A DNA stretch of 64,000 nucleotides from Pseudoxanthomonas sangjuensis (GCF_010211755.1 NZ_PDWR01000016.1:16596-80595), one strand, 5' to 3'; shown: positions 45,537-54,844, counted from the stretch's first letter. Numbers and translations: made by a program. The notes: generated by a model not told the origin, from the sequence alone.

Positions 45537-45542
45537 GCCGGC

Positions 45543-45548
45543 ATTCTA
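45543..45548 (-). promoter_or_regulatory. TAGAAT -10 box of ubiJ, possibly leaderless
   Basis: On the minus strand GGCTAGAATGCC lies directly before the ubiJ start; the hexamer ends 6 bases from the ATG, which would place the transcription start at or next to the start codon. Confidence 0.45.
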
Positions 45549-45570
45549 GCCGTTGCGACGTACCCGCTGT

Positions 45571-45670
45571 TGTAGGAGCGGCGTAAGCCGCGACCGCCAT
45601 GTCCGAGCATGCTTCCGGATGTTTTCGCAAGTAGGGAAAATACGTGGTCGCGGCTTACGCCGCTCCTACA
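45571..45670. repeat. REP-like inverted repeat pair (TGTAGGAGCGGC type)
   Basis: TGTAGGAGCGGCGTAAGCC followed by GCGACC (45571-45595) and its perfect reverse complement (45646-45670), 25 bp each, enclose a 50-base spacer. This is the dispersed palindrome style of Xanthomonas, Stenotrophomonas and Pseudomonas. The right arm contains the TAG stop codon of oleD. Confidence 0.85.
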
Positions 45671-46661
45671 GCGAGCGCAGCGATTCGGCCAGCCGCCGCA
45701 ATCCTTCCTGCATGCTCACCCGCGGCACGTAACCGAAGTCGCGCTGCGCCGGCCGCATGTCGTACCAGTGCGCGGTGGAAAGCTGTTCGGCGAGGAAGCG
45801 CGTCATCGGCGGCTCGCCCTTCAGCGGCAACGCCTTCCACAGCAGTTCGCAGGCCGCGCCGATGCGGTACGCGGCCTTGAACGACAGGGTCTTGTCCACG
45901 CGCGGTGCGCCAGCGGCGTCGAGCAACGCGTTCAACAGTTCGCGCATCGGCCACGGCTCGCCGTTGGAGACGAAGTAGGCCTTGCCGGCGCAGGCCGCGC
46001 CGGGGGCGAGGTGTTCGAACGCGTCGAAATGCGCCTGCGCGGCGTTGTCGATGTAGGTGGTGTCGACCTTGTTGTCGCCGTCGCCGACGATGCGCAGGCG
46101 CCCGGCCTTCGCGCGCTCGACCAGGCGCGGCAGGATCTGCTGGTCGCCCGGGCCCCAGATCAGGCGCGGGCGCAGCGCGACCACGGCCAGGTCCGCACCG
46201 TTGGCGGCGAGCGCCTCCTTCTCGGCGATGGTCTTCGTGGTCGCGTACGGCGCCTGGAAATTCCCGCCGTACGGCACTTCGTGCGCGCCGAGGCCTTCGA
46301 CCGGATGCGTCGCGCGATGGGTCACGCTGGGCGTCGAGGTGTAGACGAGCTTGCCGATGCCGTGCGCGCGGCAGGCGTCGAGCACGTTGCGCGTGCCGGC
46401 CACGTTGGCCTGGAAATAGCTGTCGTAGCTGCCCCACGCGCCGGCCTTGGCCGCGTTGTGGAAGATCGCGTCCATGCCCTTCGCCGCGGCGAGCACCGCC
46501 TCGCCGTCGGCGAGGTCGCCGCGGAACTGGCGCACGCCGAGCGCGTCGAGCGCCGGGTAATGGCCGCGGTTGAAGCTGGACACTTCATGGCCGCGCTCGA
46601 CCAGGCCGCGGCACAGCGCCTGGCCGAGGAAACCGCCGCCGCCGGTGACGAGGATCTTCAT
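45666..46661 (-). CDS. oleD: OleD, NAD(P)H-dependent 2-alkyl-3-ketoalkanoate reductase
   Basis: 331 residues of the extended SDR family: [19 protein letters not shown] at the N-terminus and catalytic [10 protein letters not shown] (YxxxK), with Thr/Ser in YTSTPSV. OleD reduces the beta-keto acid made by OleA to a beta-hydroxy acid in long-chain olefin synthesis. Coupled to oleC by a 4-base overlap. The stop codon is supplied by the inverted repeat beyond the gene, so the last residues may be repeat-derived. Confidence 0.92.
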   Translation of the reverse strand: MKILVTGGGGFLGQALCRGLVERGHEVSSFNRGHYPALDALGVRQFRGDLADGEAVLAAAKGMDAIFHNAAKAGAWGSYDSYFQANVAGTRNVLDACRAHGIGKLVYTSTPSVTHRATHPVEGLGAHEVPYGGNFQAPYATTKTIAEKEALAANGADLAVVALRPRLIWGPGDQQILPRLVERAKAGRLRIVGDGDNKVDTTYIDNAAQAHFDAFEHLAPGAACAGKAYFVSNGEPWPMRELLNALLDAAGAPRVDKTLSFKAAYRIGAACELLWKALPLKGEPPMTRFLAEQLSTAHWYDMRPAQRDFGYVPRVSMQEGLRRLAESLRSL

Positions 46662-48343
46662 GCCGAAACCCGCTTCAGCTTGCGCGCCGCCCAGACCGCG
46701 AGCTTCTCGCGGCCGATCTTGGCGTTGTGGCGGATGTCGACGGGGAAGCCCGGGTGCAGCAGGAAGTCGCGGATGCCGCGCAGGTGCGGATGCGCCAGCG
46801 CCAGTTCCGGCAGTTGCGACAGCAGCAGGTCGTCGCGCTGCGCCCGGCCCAGCCTGCGGTCGGTTTCCACGCACAGCACCGGCACCTGCCAGCCGTACTT
46901 GCCGATGCCGACCAGCGCCGAACGGCGCACCCACGGATGGGCGTTGAAGACCGGCTCGACCTGTTCGGTGTACAGCGGGCCGGTGGCGGTTTCCACGCGC
47001 TGGCTCTTGCGCCCGCAGAACCACAGGCGGCCGCGCTCGTCGAACCAGCCCAGATCGCCCATGCGGTGCACGATGCGCTCCCCGCCATCGGCGAGGCGTT
47101 CGCGGATCTTCGCCGCGCGCGTGGCCTCGTCGCGGTTGAAATACAGGTCGGTCGCGGTCGGCCCGGCGACGGTGATCTCGCCGATGCGCCCCGGCTTGAC
47201 CAGCAGTTCGTCCGACCATTCGGCGATCGGTTCGTCGCCGATCTGGATGATGCGCACCTCGTTCGGCGGCACCGGGCGGCCGACGCAGGTGCCGGCACCG
47301 GTCTCGCTGGCGGCGCGCGTGGCCTGCAGTTCGCGGCCTTCGATCACCGCGACCGGCAGGCATTCGGTGGCGCCGTACGGGGTCCAGAACTGCGCGTCCT
47401 TCGGCAGCAGCTTGCGCAGCTTCGCGACCACCTCGGCCGGCACCGGCGCGCCGGCCGAGGTCGCGCGCAACACGGTTTCCGGCAACGGTTCGCCGTGTTC
47501 GGCGAGCACCCGCATCAGCGCCGGCGAGCCGAACAGCTGGGTCACGCCGAATTCCTTCATCGCCGCGTGCAGCTTGCGCGGGTCGGCCCTGGCCGGGCGG
47601 GTCGGGTCCATGTCGGGGATCACCGAGGTCAGGCCCAGCGCCGGATCGAACAGCGCGAACGGCGGGAAGGTCGGCAGGGCGACGCCACCGGCCCGCATGC
47701 CGAAGGCGTCGCGGGGCATGTCGATCTGCGCGACGAAGTGGCGGTGCCGGTAGACCACGCCCTTCGGCACGCCGGTGGAGCCGCTGGTGAACAGGATCGC
47801 GGCCACTTCGTCGCCCTTGGTGTCGGCGAGCTGCGGCCCGTCGTTCGCGCCGAGGCGCTCGACTTCCGCCAGGGTGTGGCCGCTCCAGCCCAGGCGCGGG
47901 CCGGCGGTGACCACGATCTGCGCCGACTTCGCCCAGCCCAGCGCGATGCGCGCGACCTGCGCCAGCGGGATGCCGATGAAGGCCCGCGCCTGCGCCTCGT
48001 CGAGGCACTGCTTCAGCGCGCGCTTGTCGATGCCGGGGTCGACCAGCACCGGCACCGCGCCGGCCTTGAACAGCGCGAACATCAGCAGGAAGAACTCCGG
48101 CGACGGCCGCACCATCACCACGGTGCGGCTGCCGCGGACCACGCCGATCCGCACCAGCCCGGCGGCGATCGCGTCGCTGCGCGCGTCCAGCTGCGCGTAA
48201 TCCAGCTCGACGTCGTAACGCCCGCCCTTGCCGGGGCAGCGGATCGCGACCCGGTCGGGGCATTCGCGCGCCAGCCGCGGCAATGCGGCGGCGATGTTGC
48301 AGGCTTCGCCGGGGCGTGCCTCGTGGCGGGATGCTTCGTTCAT
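46658..48343 (-). CDS. oleC: OleC, beta-lactone synthetase
   Basis: 561 residues of the acyl-CoA synthetase (ANL) superfamily: [20 protein letters not shown] (P-loop), [13 protein letters not shown], and [23 protein letters not shown], with a short C-terminal domain ending [12 protein letters not shown]. OleC turns the OleD product into a cis-beta-lactone using ATP. The ATG at 48343 follows an ACAATA box at very short distance. It forms a two-gene unit with oleD. Confidence 0.92.
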   Translation of the reverse strand: MNEASRHEARPGEACNIAAALPRLARECPDRVAIRCPGKGGRYDVELDYAQLDARSDAIAAGLVRIGVVRGSRTVVMVRPSPEFFLLMFALFKAGAVPVLVDPGIDKRALKQCLDEAQARAFIGIPLAQVARIALGWAKSAQIVVTAGPRLGWSGHTLAEVERLGANDGPQLADTKGDEVAAILFTSGSTGVPKGVVYRHRHFVAQIDMPRDAFGMRAGGVALPTFPPFALFDPALGLTSVIPDMDPTRPARADPRKLHAAMKEFGVTQLFGSPALMRVLAEHGEPLPETVLRATSAGAPVPAEVVAKLRKLLPKDAQFWTPYGATECLPVAVIEGRELQATRAASETGAGTCVGRPVPPNEVRIIQIGDEPIAEWSDELLVKPGRIGEITVAGPTATDLYFNRDEATRAAKIRERLADGGERIVHRMGDLGWFDERGRLWFCGRKSQRVETATGPLYTEQVEPVFNAHPWVRRSALVGIGKYGWQVPVLCVETDRRLGRAQRDDLLLSQLPELALAHPHLRGIRDFLLHPGFPVDIRHNAKIGREKLAVWAARKLKRVSA

Positions 48344-48463
48344 CCGTCTATTGTGGCCGCTGATGCCGTCCCGCGTCTGCCGCTTGCATCGCGCATCCTG
48401 TTCCGGTGCGCACGCAACTGCAGGAGAATACCGCTCCCGCACCACCCTGGATCGCCCTGCCCC

Positions 48464-48844
48464 ATGCATCCCTGCCTGACCTGCGGCGCCTGCTGCGCGT
48501 TCTTCCGGGTCAGTTTCCACTGGTCCGAGGCCGACCCCGCGCTGGGCGGGCAGGTGCCGTTCGAACTGACCGAACCGCTGCGCGCGCACGAGCGGGCGAT
48601 GCGCGGCACCAGCCAGACCAACCCGCGCTGCATCGCGCTGGACGCCGACATCGGCCGCTACAGCCGCTGCACCATCCACGACCGCCGGCCGTCGGTGTGC
48701 GCGCTGGTGCCGGCCTCGTGGGAATTCGGCGAAGCCAGCCCGCAATGCGACAAGGCGCGGCTGGCGCACGGACTGCCGGCGCTGACGCCGGCGGATTGGG
48801 CAGGCGTGGACGAGGCGGAGAAGAATCCGTTGCCGGAGGCTTGA
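48464..48844 (+). CDS. YkgJ-family cysteine cluster protein
   Basis: 126 residues. CLTCGACC at the N-terminus, CIALDADIGRYSRCTIHDRRPSVC and a further CDKARL give the CxxCxxC...C...C pattern of the zinc/iron-chelating YkgJ (UPF0153) family. Function unknown, probably metal binding. It lies on the opposite strand between oleB and oleC, so it interrupts the ole cluster. The ATG has no good ribosome site close by. Confidence 0.85.
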   Translation: MHPCLTCGACCAFFRVSFHWSEADPALGGQVPFELTEPLRAHERAMRGTSQTNPRCIALDADIGRYSRCTIHDRRPSVCALVPASWEFGEASPQCDKARLAHGLPALTPADWAGVDEAEKNPLPEA

Positions 48845-48845
48845 A

Positions 48846-49018
48846 CCCCTCTCCCGCCCGTTGAGCCCCCTCTCCCGCTTGCGGGAGAAGGAAAGGCGCG
48901 CAGCGCCGGGGGTGAGGGCTCGGCTTTTGATTTTCCGAGGCGACGGCAAAAACAGGCTCGCATCGCTCGCACCCTCATCCGCCCTGCGGGCACCGTCCCC
49001 CGCCAGCGGGAGACGGGC
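48846..49018. repeat. Dispersed CTCTCCC/GGGAGA repeat pair
   Basis: CCCCTCTCCCGCTTGCGGGA with a GCGCGCAGCGCC tail and GGGTGAGGG; at the other end CCCTCATCC and CCGCCAGCGGGAGACGG. It has the same organisation as the element at 17.7 kb: complementary ends around an AT-richer spacer. It separates the YkgJ gene from oleB. Confidence 0.65.
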
Positions 49019-49909
49019 TCAACCCAGCGGATTGGCGTCGAGGAACCTGCGGATCGCCGGCACCAGCACCTCGGCCTTGTCTTCCAGCACGTAGTGGCCG
49101 GCGTCGTCGAAGGCCATCACCTCGGCCGCCGGCAACGCGGCACGGAAGCCTTCGAGGAAGTGCTTGTCGAACACGAAATCCTTCAGCCCCCAGCCGACGA
49201 AGGCCGGGCGGTCCGCGTATTCGGGCAGCTTCCTGCCCGCGGCTTCGAGCAGCGGCCACGCCTTGTCGCCCGGGCCGAGCGGGATGTCCTGCATGAAGCG
49301 CACGGTGGAGATGCGGTTGGCCCAGGAGTCGTACGGCGCGACGTAGGCGCGGCGCACGTCGGCCGGCATCTTCTTCTCGACGCCGAGCCACGAGGCGCCG
49401 GCGGAGAACGCGTTGAACGCGCGGATCGCGAACGCGCCGAGCTTCCAGTCGCGGCCCAGCGACAGCTGCCACGGCATCTTCTTCGCCGCCGGCAGCGGGA
49501 ACGCCGCGGTGTTGGTGAGCACCAGCCGCTTCACCTGCGCCGAATGCGACAGCGCCCAGCCGAAGCCGATCATGCCGCCCCAGTCGTGCACCGCCAGCGT
49601 GACCGGGCCGGCGATGCCGAGGTGGTCGAGCAGCGCCGCGAGGTCGTCGACGCGCGACTGCAGCGTGTAGTCGTACTGCGCGTCGCCGGGCTTGTCGGAG
49701 AAACCCATGCCGACGTGGTCGGGCACGATGCAGCGGTACCTGTCGCGCAACCCGGAAACCAGGTTGCGCCAGTAATAGCTCCACGACGGGTTGCCGTGGA
49801 CCATGACCACGACCTCGCCGTCGCGCGGGCCTTCGTCCAGGTAACTCAGCTCGATGCCCGGGCGGACTTCGAGACGCTGCGGCGCGAACGGATAACCGGG
49901 AAGATTCAT
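49019..49909 (-). CDS. oleB: OleB, beta-lactone decarboxylase (alpha/beta hydrolase)
   Basis: 296 residues of the haloalkane-dehalogenase-like hydrolases: VVMVHGNPSWSYYWRNLV (oxyanion HGNP), the nucleophile Asp in LAVHDWGGMIGFGWA, and the His in FDDAGHYVLEDKAE. OleB removes CO2 from the beta-lactone to give the cis-olefin. It lies directly downstream of oleA but is separated from it by an intrinsic terminator. Confidence 0.92.
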   Translation of the reverse strand: MNLPGYPFAPQRLEVRPGIELSYLDEGPRDGEVVVMVHGNPSWSYYWRNLVSGLRDRYRCIVPDHVGMGFSDKPGDAQYDYTLQSRVDDLAALLDHLGIAGPVTLAVHDWGGMIGFGWALSHSAQVKRLVLTNTAAFPLPAAKKMPWQLSLGRDWKLGAFAIRAFNAFSAGASWLGVEKKMPADVRRAYVAPYDSWANRISTVRFMQDIPLGPGDKAWPLLEAAGRKLPEYADRPAFVGWGLKDFVFDKHFLEGFRAALPAAEVMAFDDAGHYVLEDKAEVLVPAIRRFLDANPLG

Positions 49910-49924
49910 TGCTGCTCCGACAAC

Positions 49925-49948
49925 AAAAAAGGGCCGGCGAACCGGCCC
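49925..49948 (-). terminator. Intrinsic terminator between oleA and oleB
   Basis: Read on the minus strand: GGGCCGG, loop TTCG, CCGGCCC, then TTTTTT. It is a perfect 7-bp stem with a stable tetraloop, starting 24 bases after the oleA stop and ending 16 bases before the oleB start. Confidence 0.9.
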
Positions 49949-49971
49949 CCGTGTGCATTACCGCGGAGGGC

Positions 49972-50988
49972 TCACCACTCCACTTCGGCCATCGTGCAGT
50001 TCAGGCCCGAGCCGATGCCGAGCAGGGCGATGCGGTCGCCCTTCTTCAGCTTGCCCAGCTCCTTCAGCTTGCTCAGCACGATCGGCACGCTGGCCGGGCC
50101 GATGTTGCCGTGTTCGTTGAAGATGGTCATGACCTTCTGCGGGTCGATGCCGAACGACTTGATGAAGGCCTGGGTGTGCGGGCGGCTGACCTGGTGGATC
50201 ACGAACTGGTCGAGTTCGTCGACCGCCCAGCCCAGCGCGATCTTGGCCGCGGCGAAGGTCTTGTTCGCCAGTTTCATGCCCTCGATCAGCAGCATGCGGG
50301 TGTCGGTGACCATGCGGTCGAGGTTGCCGCGGCACAGCTTGTTCCACTCGGTCGCCGAGCGGGTCACGCCACCCTTGTAGCGCGGCGCTTCCGGCGCGAG
50401 TTCGCGGCGGGTCATCACCATCGCCACGGCGCCGCCGCCCAGGGGCAGCGCGGCCAGCTCGTCGCGGAACTGCTGCTCGGTGACGTCGGAGGCGTTGAGA
50501 CGCTCGATGGTCTTCTCGTAGACCAGGTTCGCGGTCTCGCCGTCGACGACCAGCGCGTAGTCGATCTCGCCGCGTTCCAGCATGCGCGCGGCCACGTCCA
50601 TGCCGTTGATGAAGGCCAGGCAGGCGTTGGCGATGTCGAAGGTCATGCAGTGGTCGCCGACGCCGAGGTTGCCGCAGACGATGCTGGCGGTGGACGGCTC
50701 GAGGTAATCGCGGCTGACCGAGGTGTTGACCAGCAGACCGAGCTTGCTGGCGTCGATGCCGGCATCGTCGAGCGCCTTCTTCGCCGCCAGCGTGGCGACG
50801 TCGGACGCCTCGAGGCCGTTGTCCCACAGGCGCCGCGCACGCACGCCGGCGATGTCGTTGAGCACGTCGGTACGGATGCCGAGGCGGTCGAGGGTGGGCT
50901 TGAGGCGGGCGTTGATCTCGTCGGAGGTCAGCGTGTGCGGCGCATCGATGTGCGCCAATCCCGCGATGGAGACGTTCTGGAAAATCAT
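49972..50988 (-). CDS. oleA: OleA, thiolase-like acyl-CoA condensing enzyme
   Basis: 338 residues of the KAS III fold: the nucleophile Cys in DIANACLAFINGMDVAARM, the His in FVIHQVSRPHTQAFIKSFG, and the Asn in EHGNIGPASVP, ending LLGIGSGLNCTMAEVEW. OleA joins two fatty acyl-CoA chains head to head to start olefin synthesis. A TAGAAT box lies 39 bases before the ATG. Together with oleB, oleC and oleD this gives the complete OleABCD pathway to long-chain hydrocarbons. Confidence 0.94.
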   Translation of the reverse strand: MIFQNVSIAGLAHIDAPHTLTSDEINARLKPTLDRLGIRTDVLNDIAGVRARRLWDNGLEASDVATLAAKKALDDAGIDASKLGLLVNTSVSRDYLEPSTASIVCGNLGVGDHCMTFDIANACLAFINGMDVAARMLERGEIDYALVVDGETANLVYEKTIERLNASDVTEQQFRDELAALPLGGGAVAMVMTRRELAPEAPRYKGGVTRSATEWNKLCRGNLDRMVTDTRMLLIEGMKLANKTFAAAKIALGWAVDELDQFVIHQVSRPHTQAFIKSFGIDPQKVMTIFNEHGNIGPASVPIVLSKLKELGKLKKGDRIALLGIGSGLNCTMAEVEW

Positions 50989-51067
50989 CGTAGGGGCCGC
51001 CCCGGGGCAGGCAGAAAGAGACCGGCGATTCTAGCCGTTTCCGGCCTTCACCGCATCTTCACGCCGT

Positions 51068-51097
51068 CACGGAAACGCCCGCCGGTCCTTGGCCGGC
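51068..51097 (-). terminator. Possible terminator after the DUF4156 gene
   Basis: On the minus strand CCCGCCGG, a 7-base loop and CCGGCGGG form a strong 8-bp hairpin just after the stop codon. The following T stretch is short (GTTTCC), so efficiency is doubtful. Confidence 0.4.
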
Positions 51098-51103
51098 GGG
51101 GTT

Positions 51104-51421
51104 TCAGCGGCCGCAGCGGTAGGCGGCGAAGCGCTGTTCCCCGGCGGCATTGGGCTCGTCCAGCGGCTGCAGGGTATCGGCCTGCAGGCCCGGGGCCTCG
51201 TTGCGGGCCAGGGTTTCCAGCTCGTCGCGGACCTTCAGGCTGTTGCGTTCGTAGAACGCCACCTTGTTCCGGACCGTCACCGCGACCTCGCCGCGCTTCT
51301 CGCAGCCGGCCGGCGCGGTTCCGGCCGGCACCACCTTCACCGCCCGGGCCTCGGGGGCCAGCTGCACCCAGGTGCAGGCGGACAACGGCAGGAGGACGAG
51401 CAGCAGGCTGGCGACGCGCAT
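51104..51421 (-). CDS. DUF4156 family lipoprotein
   Basis: 105 residues. The leader ends with a lipobox (LLPLSAC), followed by WVQLAPEARAVKVVPAGTAPAGCEKRGEVAV and RNEAPGLQADTLQPLDEP. This is the DUF4156 pattern, a small outer-membrane lipoprotein of unknown role with one internal Cys (GCEKRG) that could pair with the C-terminal RCGR Cys. Confidence 0.85.
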   Translation of the reverse strand: MRVASLLLVLLPLSACTWVQLAPEARAVKVVPAGTAPAGCEKRGEVAVTVRNKVAFYERNSLKVRDELETLARNEAPGLQADTLQPLDEPNAAGEQRFAAYRCGR

Positions 51422-51535
51422 GGGGAAATCCGGTAGGGGCCCGGATGCGATTCTGCCCCGGGCTGGATGAACGGAACGGGTTCGTGGTCGGTGACGGCGG
51501 CCCGAACGGCCGCCGCCACCCGCCAGCGGACCGCC

Positions 51536-54391
51536 TTACTTCTTCGCCGCAACCGGCTTGCCGTCGGCGTCGAGCACCACGACCTCGCCGAGGTCGAGGG
51601 CGCGGATCGGCGCCTCGATCTTCGACAGGTCGCCGACCACGACCCAAGTCAGCGCGTCCGGGTCGAGCGCCTTCGCCGCCTCGGCCGCCTTGGCCGGGGT
51701 GAACGCAGCCACTTCGGCGTTGCGCACCTGCACCCAGTTGTCCGGGCGGCCGTAGCGGACGATGCCGCCCAGCGTGCCCATCACCGCGTCGGCGGTCTCG
51801 TAGGCGCCCGGCTGGCTGCGCAGCTCGTTGGCGACGACCTTGTCGACCTCGGCCTGCGTCGCCGGGTTCTTGCCGGTCGCGTACTCGGCGATCTCGCGGC
51901 GCGCCTCGGCCACCGATTCGGCGGCCTTGTCGATCTGTACCGGCGCCACCGCCAGGAACGGCCGCTGCCCCAGCGCGTTGACCAGGACGGTGCGGGCGCC
52001 GTACGACCAGTGCTTGTCCTCGCGCAGGTTCATGTTCAGGCGCGAGGTGAAGGAGCCGCCCAGCACTTCATTGCTGGTTTCCAGCGCGACCGCGCCCGGG
52101 TCCTTCGTGGAAGGCACCAGCAGGCCGGCGTAGATGTTGGCCTGCACCGCGCCGGGCTGGTCGATCAGGAACACGCGCTCCTTCGCCGGGCGCGCGACCT
52201 GCGGCAGCGCCGGGGCGGCCGGCGCCGCGCCCTCGCCCTTCCATTCGCCGAGGTGCTTGTCGAGCAGCGGCACGATTTCGTCGAGGGTGGTGTCGCCGAC
52301 CACGATCACGGTGGCTTTCTCCGGGCGCAGCCACTGCTTCTGCCAGTCCAGCAGCTGCCCGCGGCCGAGGCCGGCGATCGCCGCCTCAGTGCCGCTGCCG
52401 GTGAACGGGATGCCGTAGGGATGGCCCTCGCCGTACAGCAGCGGCGGCAGCACGCGCAGCGCGGCGGTCTGCGGACGCACCTTCTCCTGTTTGATGCCGG
52501 CGATCCACTGCGCCTTCACGCGGTCGATCTCGTTCTGGTCGAAGCGCGGGCGCTGCAGGGTGTCGGCGTACAGCTGCAGCGACGGCTCCAGGTTCTCCTT
52601 CAGCGCCGACAGCCAGACGGTGCTGCCGTCGAGCGAAGCGCCGGCGCCGAGCTCGGCGCCCAGTTCCTCGCTGCGCGACTTGAAGTCGAGCGCGCCGAGT
52701 TCGCCCGCGCCCTCGTCGAGCATGCCGGCGGCGAAGCTGGCGACGCCGGGCTTGCCGGCCGGGTCGCTGGCGTAGCCGCCGGGAAACTGGTAGCTGATGT
52801 TGACCACCGGGATTTCGTGGCGCTCGGCCAGCACCACGGTGCTGCCGTTCTTCAGCGTCGCGCGCTGCAGCGCCGGGAACTTCAGCTGCGGGAAGCTTTC
52901 CACCTTCGGCACGCCGGCCTTGCGGTCGACCTTGCTGGCGACGGTCCTGTACTTGCCGTCGGGCTTGCCGAGCACGAACGGCGCCGGCGTCGCCGCTTCC
53001 TCTTCCACCAGCGGCTTGCGCTCGCCCGGCTTCACCACGAAGGTGTGGCTGGGCTTGCCCAGCCATTCGGCGCCGGCCGCGCGCACGGCGTCCGGCGTCG
53101 CCTCGGCCACGGTCTCCAGCGAATCGCGGAAGCAGCCCGGGTCGCCCTCGTAGATCGCGCACGACGCCAGCACGTCGGCCTTGCCGCCGAAGCCGCCGAT
53201 GCGCTCGATGCCGCGGACGAAGTTGGCACGGTAGCTGGTCTTGGCGCGCGCCAGCTCTTCGGCGGTCGGGCCTTCGGCCAGCAGCTTGTCGAGCTCCTCG
53301 TCGATGATCGCCTCGACCTTGGCCGGATCGACGCCCTGCTTGACCATCGCGGTGATGCCGAACTGGCCGGCCAGCTGGCTGCCGTAGTTGTAGGTGCCGA
53401 CGCTGTCGACCAGCTTCTCCTGGTACACCAGGCGGCGGTCGAGGCGCGAACTGGCGCTGCCGCCGAGCACGTCGGAGAACAGGTCGAGCAGGTCGCTCTC
53501 GGCGCTGCCGGCCTGCGGCACGTTCCACAGGCGGCGGATCTGCACCTGCGGCACCTTGTCCTCGAGTTCGGTGCGGCCTTCGGCGGCCAGCGGGGCGATG
53601 TCGACCTTCGGCTGCGCCATCGTCGGCGTGGCCGGGATGTCGCCGAAGTACCTGGCGACCTTTTCCTTCGCCGTTTTCACGTCGATGTCGCCGGCCAGGA
53701 CCAGCACCGCGTTGTTCGGGCCGTACCAGGCGCGGAACCAGTTCTTCACGTCCTCCAGCGCGGCCGCGTTGAGGTCGTTCATCGAGCCGATCGTGGTGTG
53801 GTGGTACGGGTGGCCTTCCGGGAACATCGTCGCCGAGACCACCTGGCGCAGCTGGCCGTAGGGCTGGTTCTCGCCCTGGCGCTTCTCGTTCTGCACCACC
53901 CCGCGTTGTTCGTCGAGGGTCTTCTGGTCGATCGCGCCGAGCAGGTGGCCCATCCGGTCCGACTCCATCCACAGCGCCATGTCGAGCGCCGTGGTCGGCA
54001 CGTTCTCGAAATAGTTGGTGCGGTCGGAATTGGTGGTGCCGTTCATGTCGGTGGCGCCGGCCTGCTCGAACGGCTCGAAGAACTCGCCCGGGGCGTTTTC
54101 CGAACCGTTGAACATCAGGTGCTCGAACAGGTGGGCGAAGCCGCTGCGCCCGGCCGGTTCGTCCTTGCTGCCGACGTGGTACCAGATGTTGACCGCGACG
54201 ATCGGCGCCTTGCGGTCGGTATGCACGATCACGCGCAGGCCGTTGGGCAGGGTGAATTGCTCGTACGGAATATCGGCGGCGGCGGCCGGCGCCTCGGCTT
54301 GCGCGGGCGCAGGCGCGAAAGCGAACCCGCCGAGGGCGGTGCTGAGGGCGACGGCAAGCAAGGCGGCACGCGGCCGGCGGGAAACGGTCAT
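51536..54391 (-). CDS. M16 (pitrilysin-like) zinc metallopeptidase, two-domain
   Basis: 951 residues. The start at 54391 has GGAG 6 bases upstream and opens a signal peptide ending AQA. The inverted zinc motif HLFEH (His87, Glu90, His91) and the downstream Glu region in DEQRGVVQNEKRQ are present in the first M16 half. The second half (from about residue 500, VVLAERHEIPVVNISYQFPGG) is a non-catalytic M16_C repeat. It degrades peptides in the periplasm. It stands alone, and the 490-bp region before it belongs to the next gene. Confidence 0.94.
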   Translation of the reverse strand: MTVSRRPRAALLAVALSTALGGFAFAPAPAQAEAPAAAADIPYEQFTLPNGLRVIVHTDRKAPIVAVNIWYHVGSKDEPAGRSGFAHLFEHLMFNGSENAPGEFFEPFEQAGATDMNGTTNSDRTNYFENVPTTALDMALWMESDRMGHLLGAIDQKTLDEQRGVVQNEKRQGENQPYGQLRQVVSATMFPEGHPYHHTTIGSMNDLNAAALEDVKNWFRAWYGPNNAVLVLAGDIDVKTAKEKVARYFGDIPATPTMAQPKVDIAPLAAEGRTELEDKVPQVQIRRLWNVPQAGSAESDLLDLFSDVLGGSASSRLDRRLVYQEKLVDSVGTYNYGSQLAGQFGITAMVKQGVDPAKVEAIIDEELDKLLAEGPTAEELARAKTSYRANFVRGIERIGGFGGKADVLASCAIYEGDPGCFRDSLETVAEATPDAVRAAGAEWLGKPSHTFVVKPGERKPLVEEEAATPAPFVLGKPDGKYRTVASKVDRKAGVPKVESFPQLKFPALQRATLKNGSTVVLAERHEIPVVNISYQFPGGYASDPAGKPGVASFAAGMLDEGAGELGALDFKSRSEELGAELGAGASLDGSTVWLSALKENLEPSLQLYADTLQRPRFDQNEIDRVKAQWIAGIKQEKVRPQTAALRVLPPLLYGEGHPYGIPFTGSGTEAAIAGLGRGQLLDWQKQWLRPEKATVIVVGDTTLDEIVPLLDKHLGEWKGEGAAPAAPALPQVARPAKERVFLIDQPGAVQANIYAGLLVPSTKDPGAVALETSNEVLGGSFTSRLNMNLREDKHWSYGARTVLVNALGQRPFLAVAPVQIDKAAESVAEARREIAEYATGKNPATQAEVDKVVANELRSQPGAYETADAVMGTLGGIVRYGRPDNWVQVRNAEVAAFTPAKAAEAAKALDPDALTWVVVGDLSKIEAPIRALDLGEVVVLDADGKPVAAKK

Positions 54392-54403
54392 CTGCGACTC
54401 CAT

Positions 54404-54690
54404 GTGAACGGGAATTCCCCCAAGTCCGCCGATGCTAACCGCCGGCCACTTCGACGGCATAGGCCACAAGCCACGAGGACCGAAGACGCGGTGCGCGGGA
54501 AAACGGCAACCCTTTGCCCCGTCGCCGCATCCACATCAGGTGTGCGGTGACCGGAAGCGGTGCGCCGGACCAGCCCGGCGGCGGACCGGGGCGCGGTCGC
54601 GGTCCTCGGACCCGACCACGCGCCAACCGCCGACGGACTGCAACCCGCCGGGACGGACACCCGGACGGACAGCGGACGCCCTCGCTCCTC
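54404..54690. other. Non-coding region upstream of the repeat-protein gene, left part
   Basis: About 290 GC-rich bases between the M16 start and the regulatory sites listed next. Both strands hold only short unsupported frames, and I see no gene or repeat here. Confidence 0.4.
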
Positions 54691-54710
54691 TTGATTTTCT
54701 TGTGAATCAA
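54691..54710. promoter_or_regulatory. Inverted repeat TTGATT-N8-AATCAA
   Basis: A 6-bp perfect inverted repeat (TTGATT 54691-54696, AATCAA 54705-54710) sits 10 bases before the sigma-54-like element. The 8-base spacing is too wide for an FNR box. It could be an activator or IHF-type site; inference only. Confidence 0.35.
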
Positions 54711-54720
54711 CAGGTTGTGA

Positions 54721-54736
54721 TTGGCACGGAGCCTGC
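54721..54736 (+). promoter_or_regulatory. Sigma-54 (RpoN) -24/-12 promoter
   Basis: TTGGCACGGAGCCTGC fits TTGGCACG-N4-TTGC with one mismatch; the GG and GC dinucleotides are exactly 12 bases apart. Transcription would begin near 54748 and read into the repeat-protein gene at 54884. Confidence 0.65.
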
Positions 54737-54815
54737 GTCCAGATAGCGCAAGACGGATCCCCCGGTCCGATCATGAACCAAAGATAAATGAAAGAGCCGT
54801 CACGACAGGTTCTGG

Positions 54816-54844
54816 TTGACCTTTCTGATCTGGTGTATTACTTT
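54816..54844 (+). promoter_or_regulatory. Sigma-70-type promoter for the repeat-protein gene
   Basis: TTGACC (54816-54821), a 17-base spacer and TACTTT (54839-54844). The surrounding sequence is markedly AT-rich for this genome. It lies 40 bases before the ATG at 54884. Confidence 0.55.

Noticed and set aside
54691..54710. TTGATT-N8-AATCAA as an FNR site
   Set aside because: FNR needs four bases between half-sites; here there are eight.
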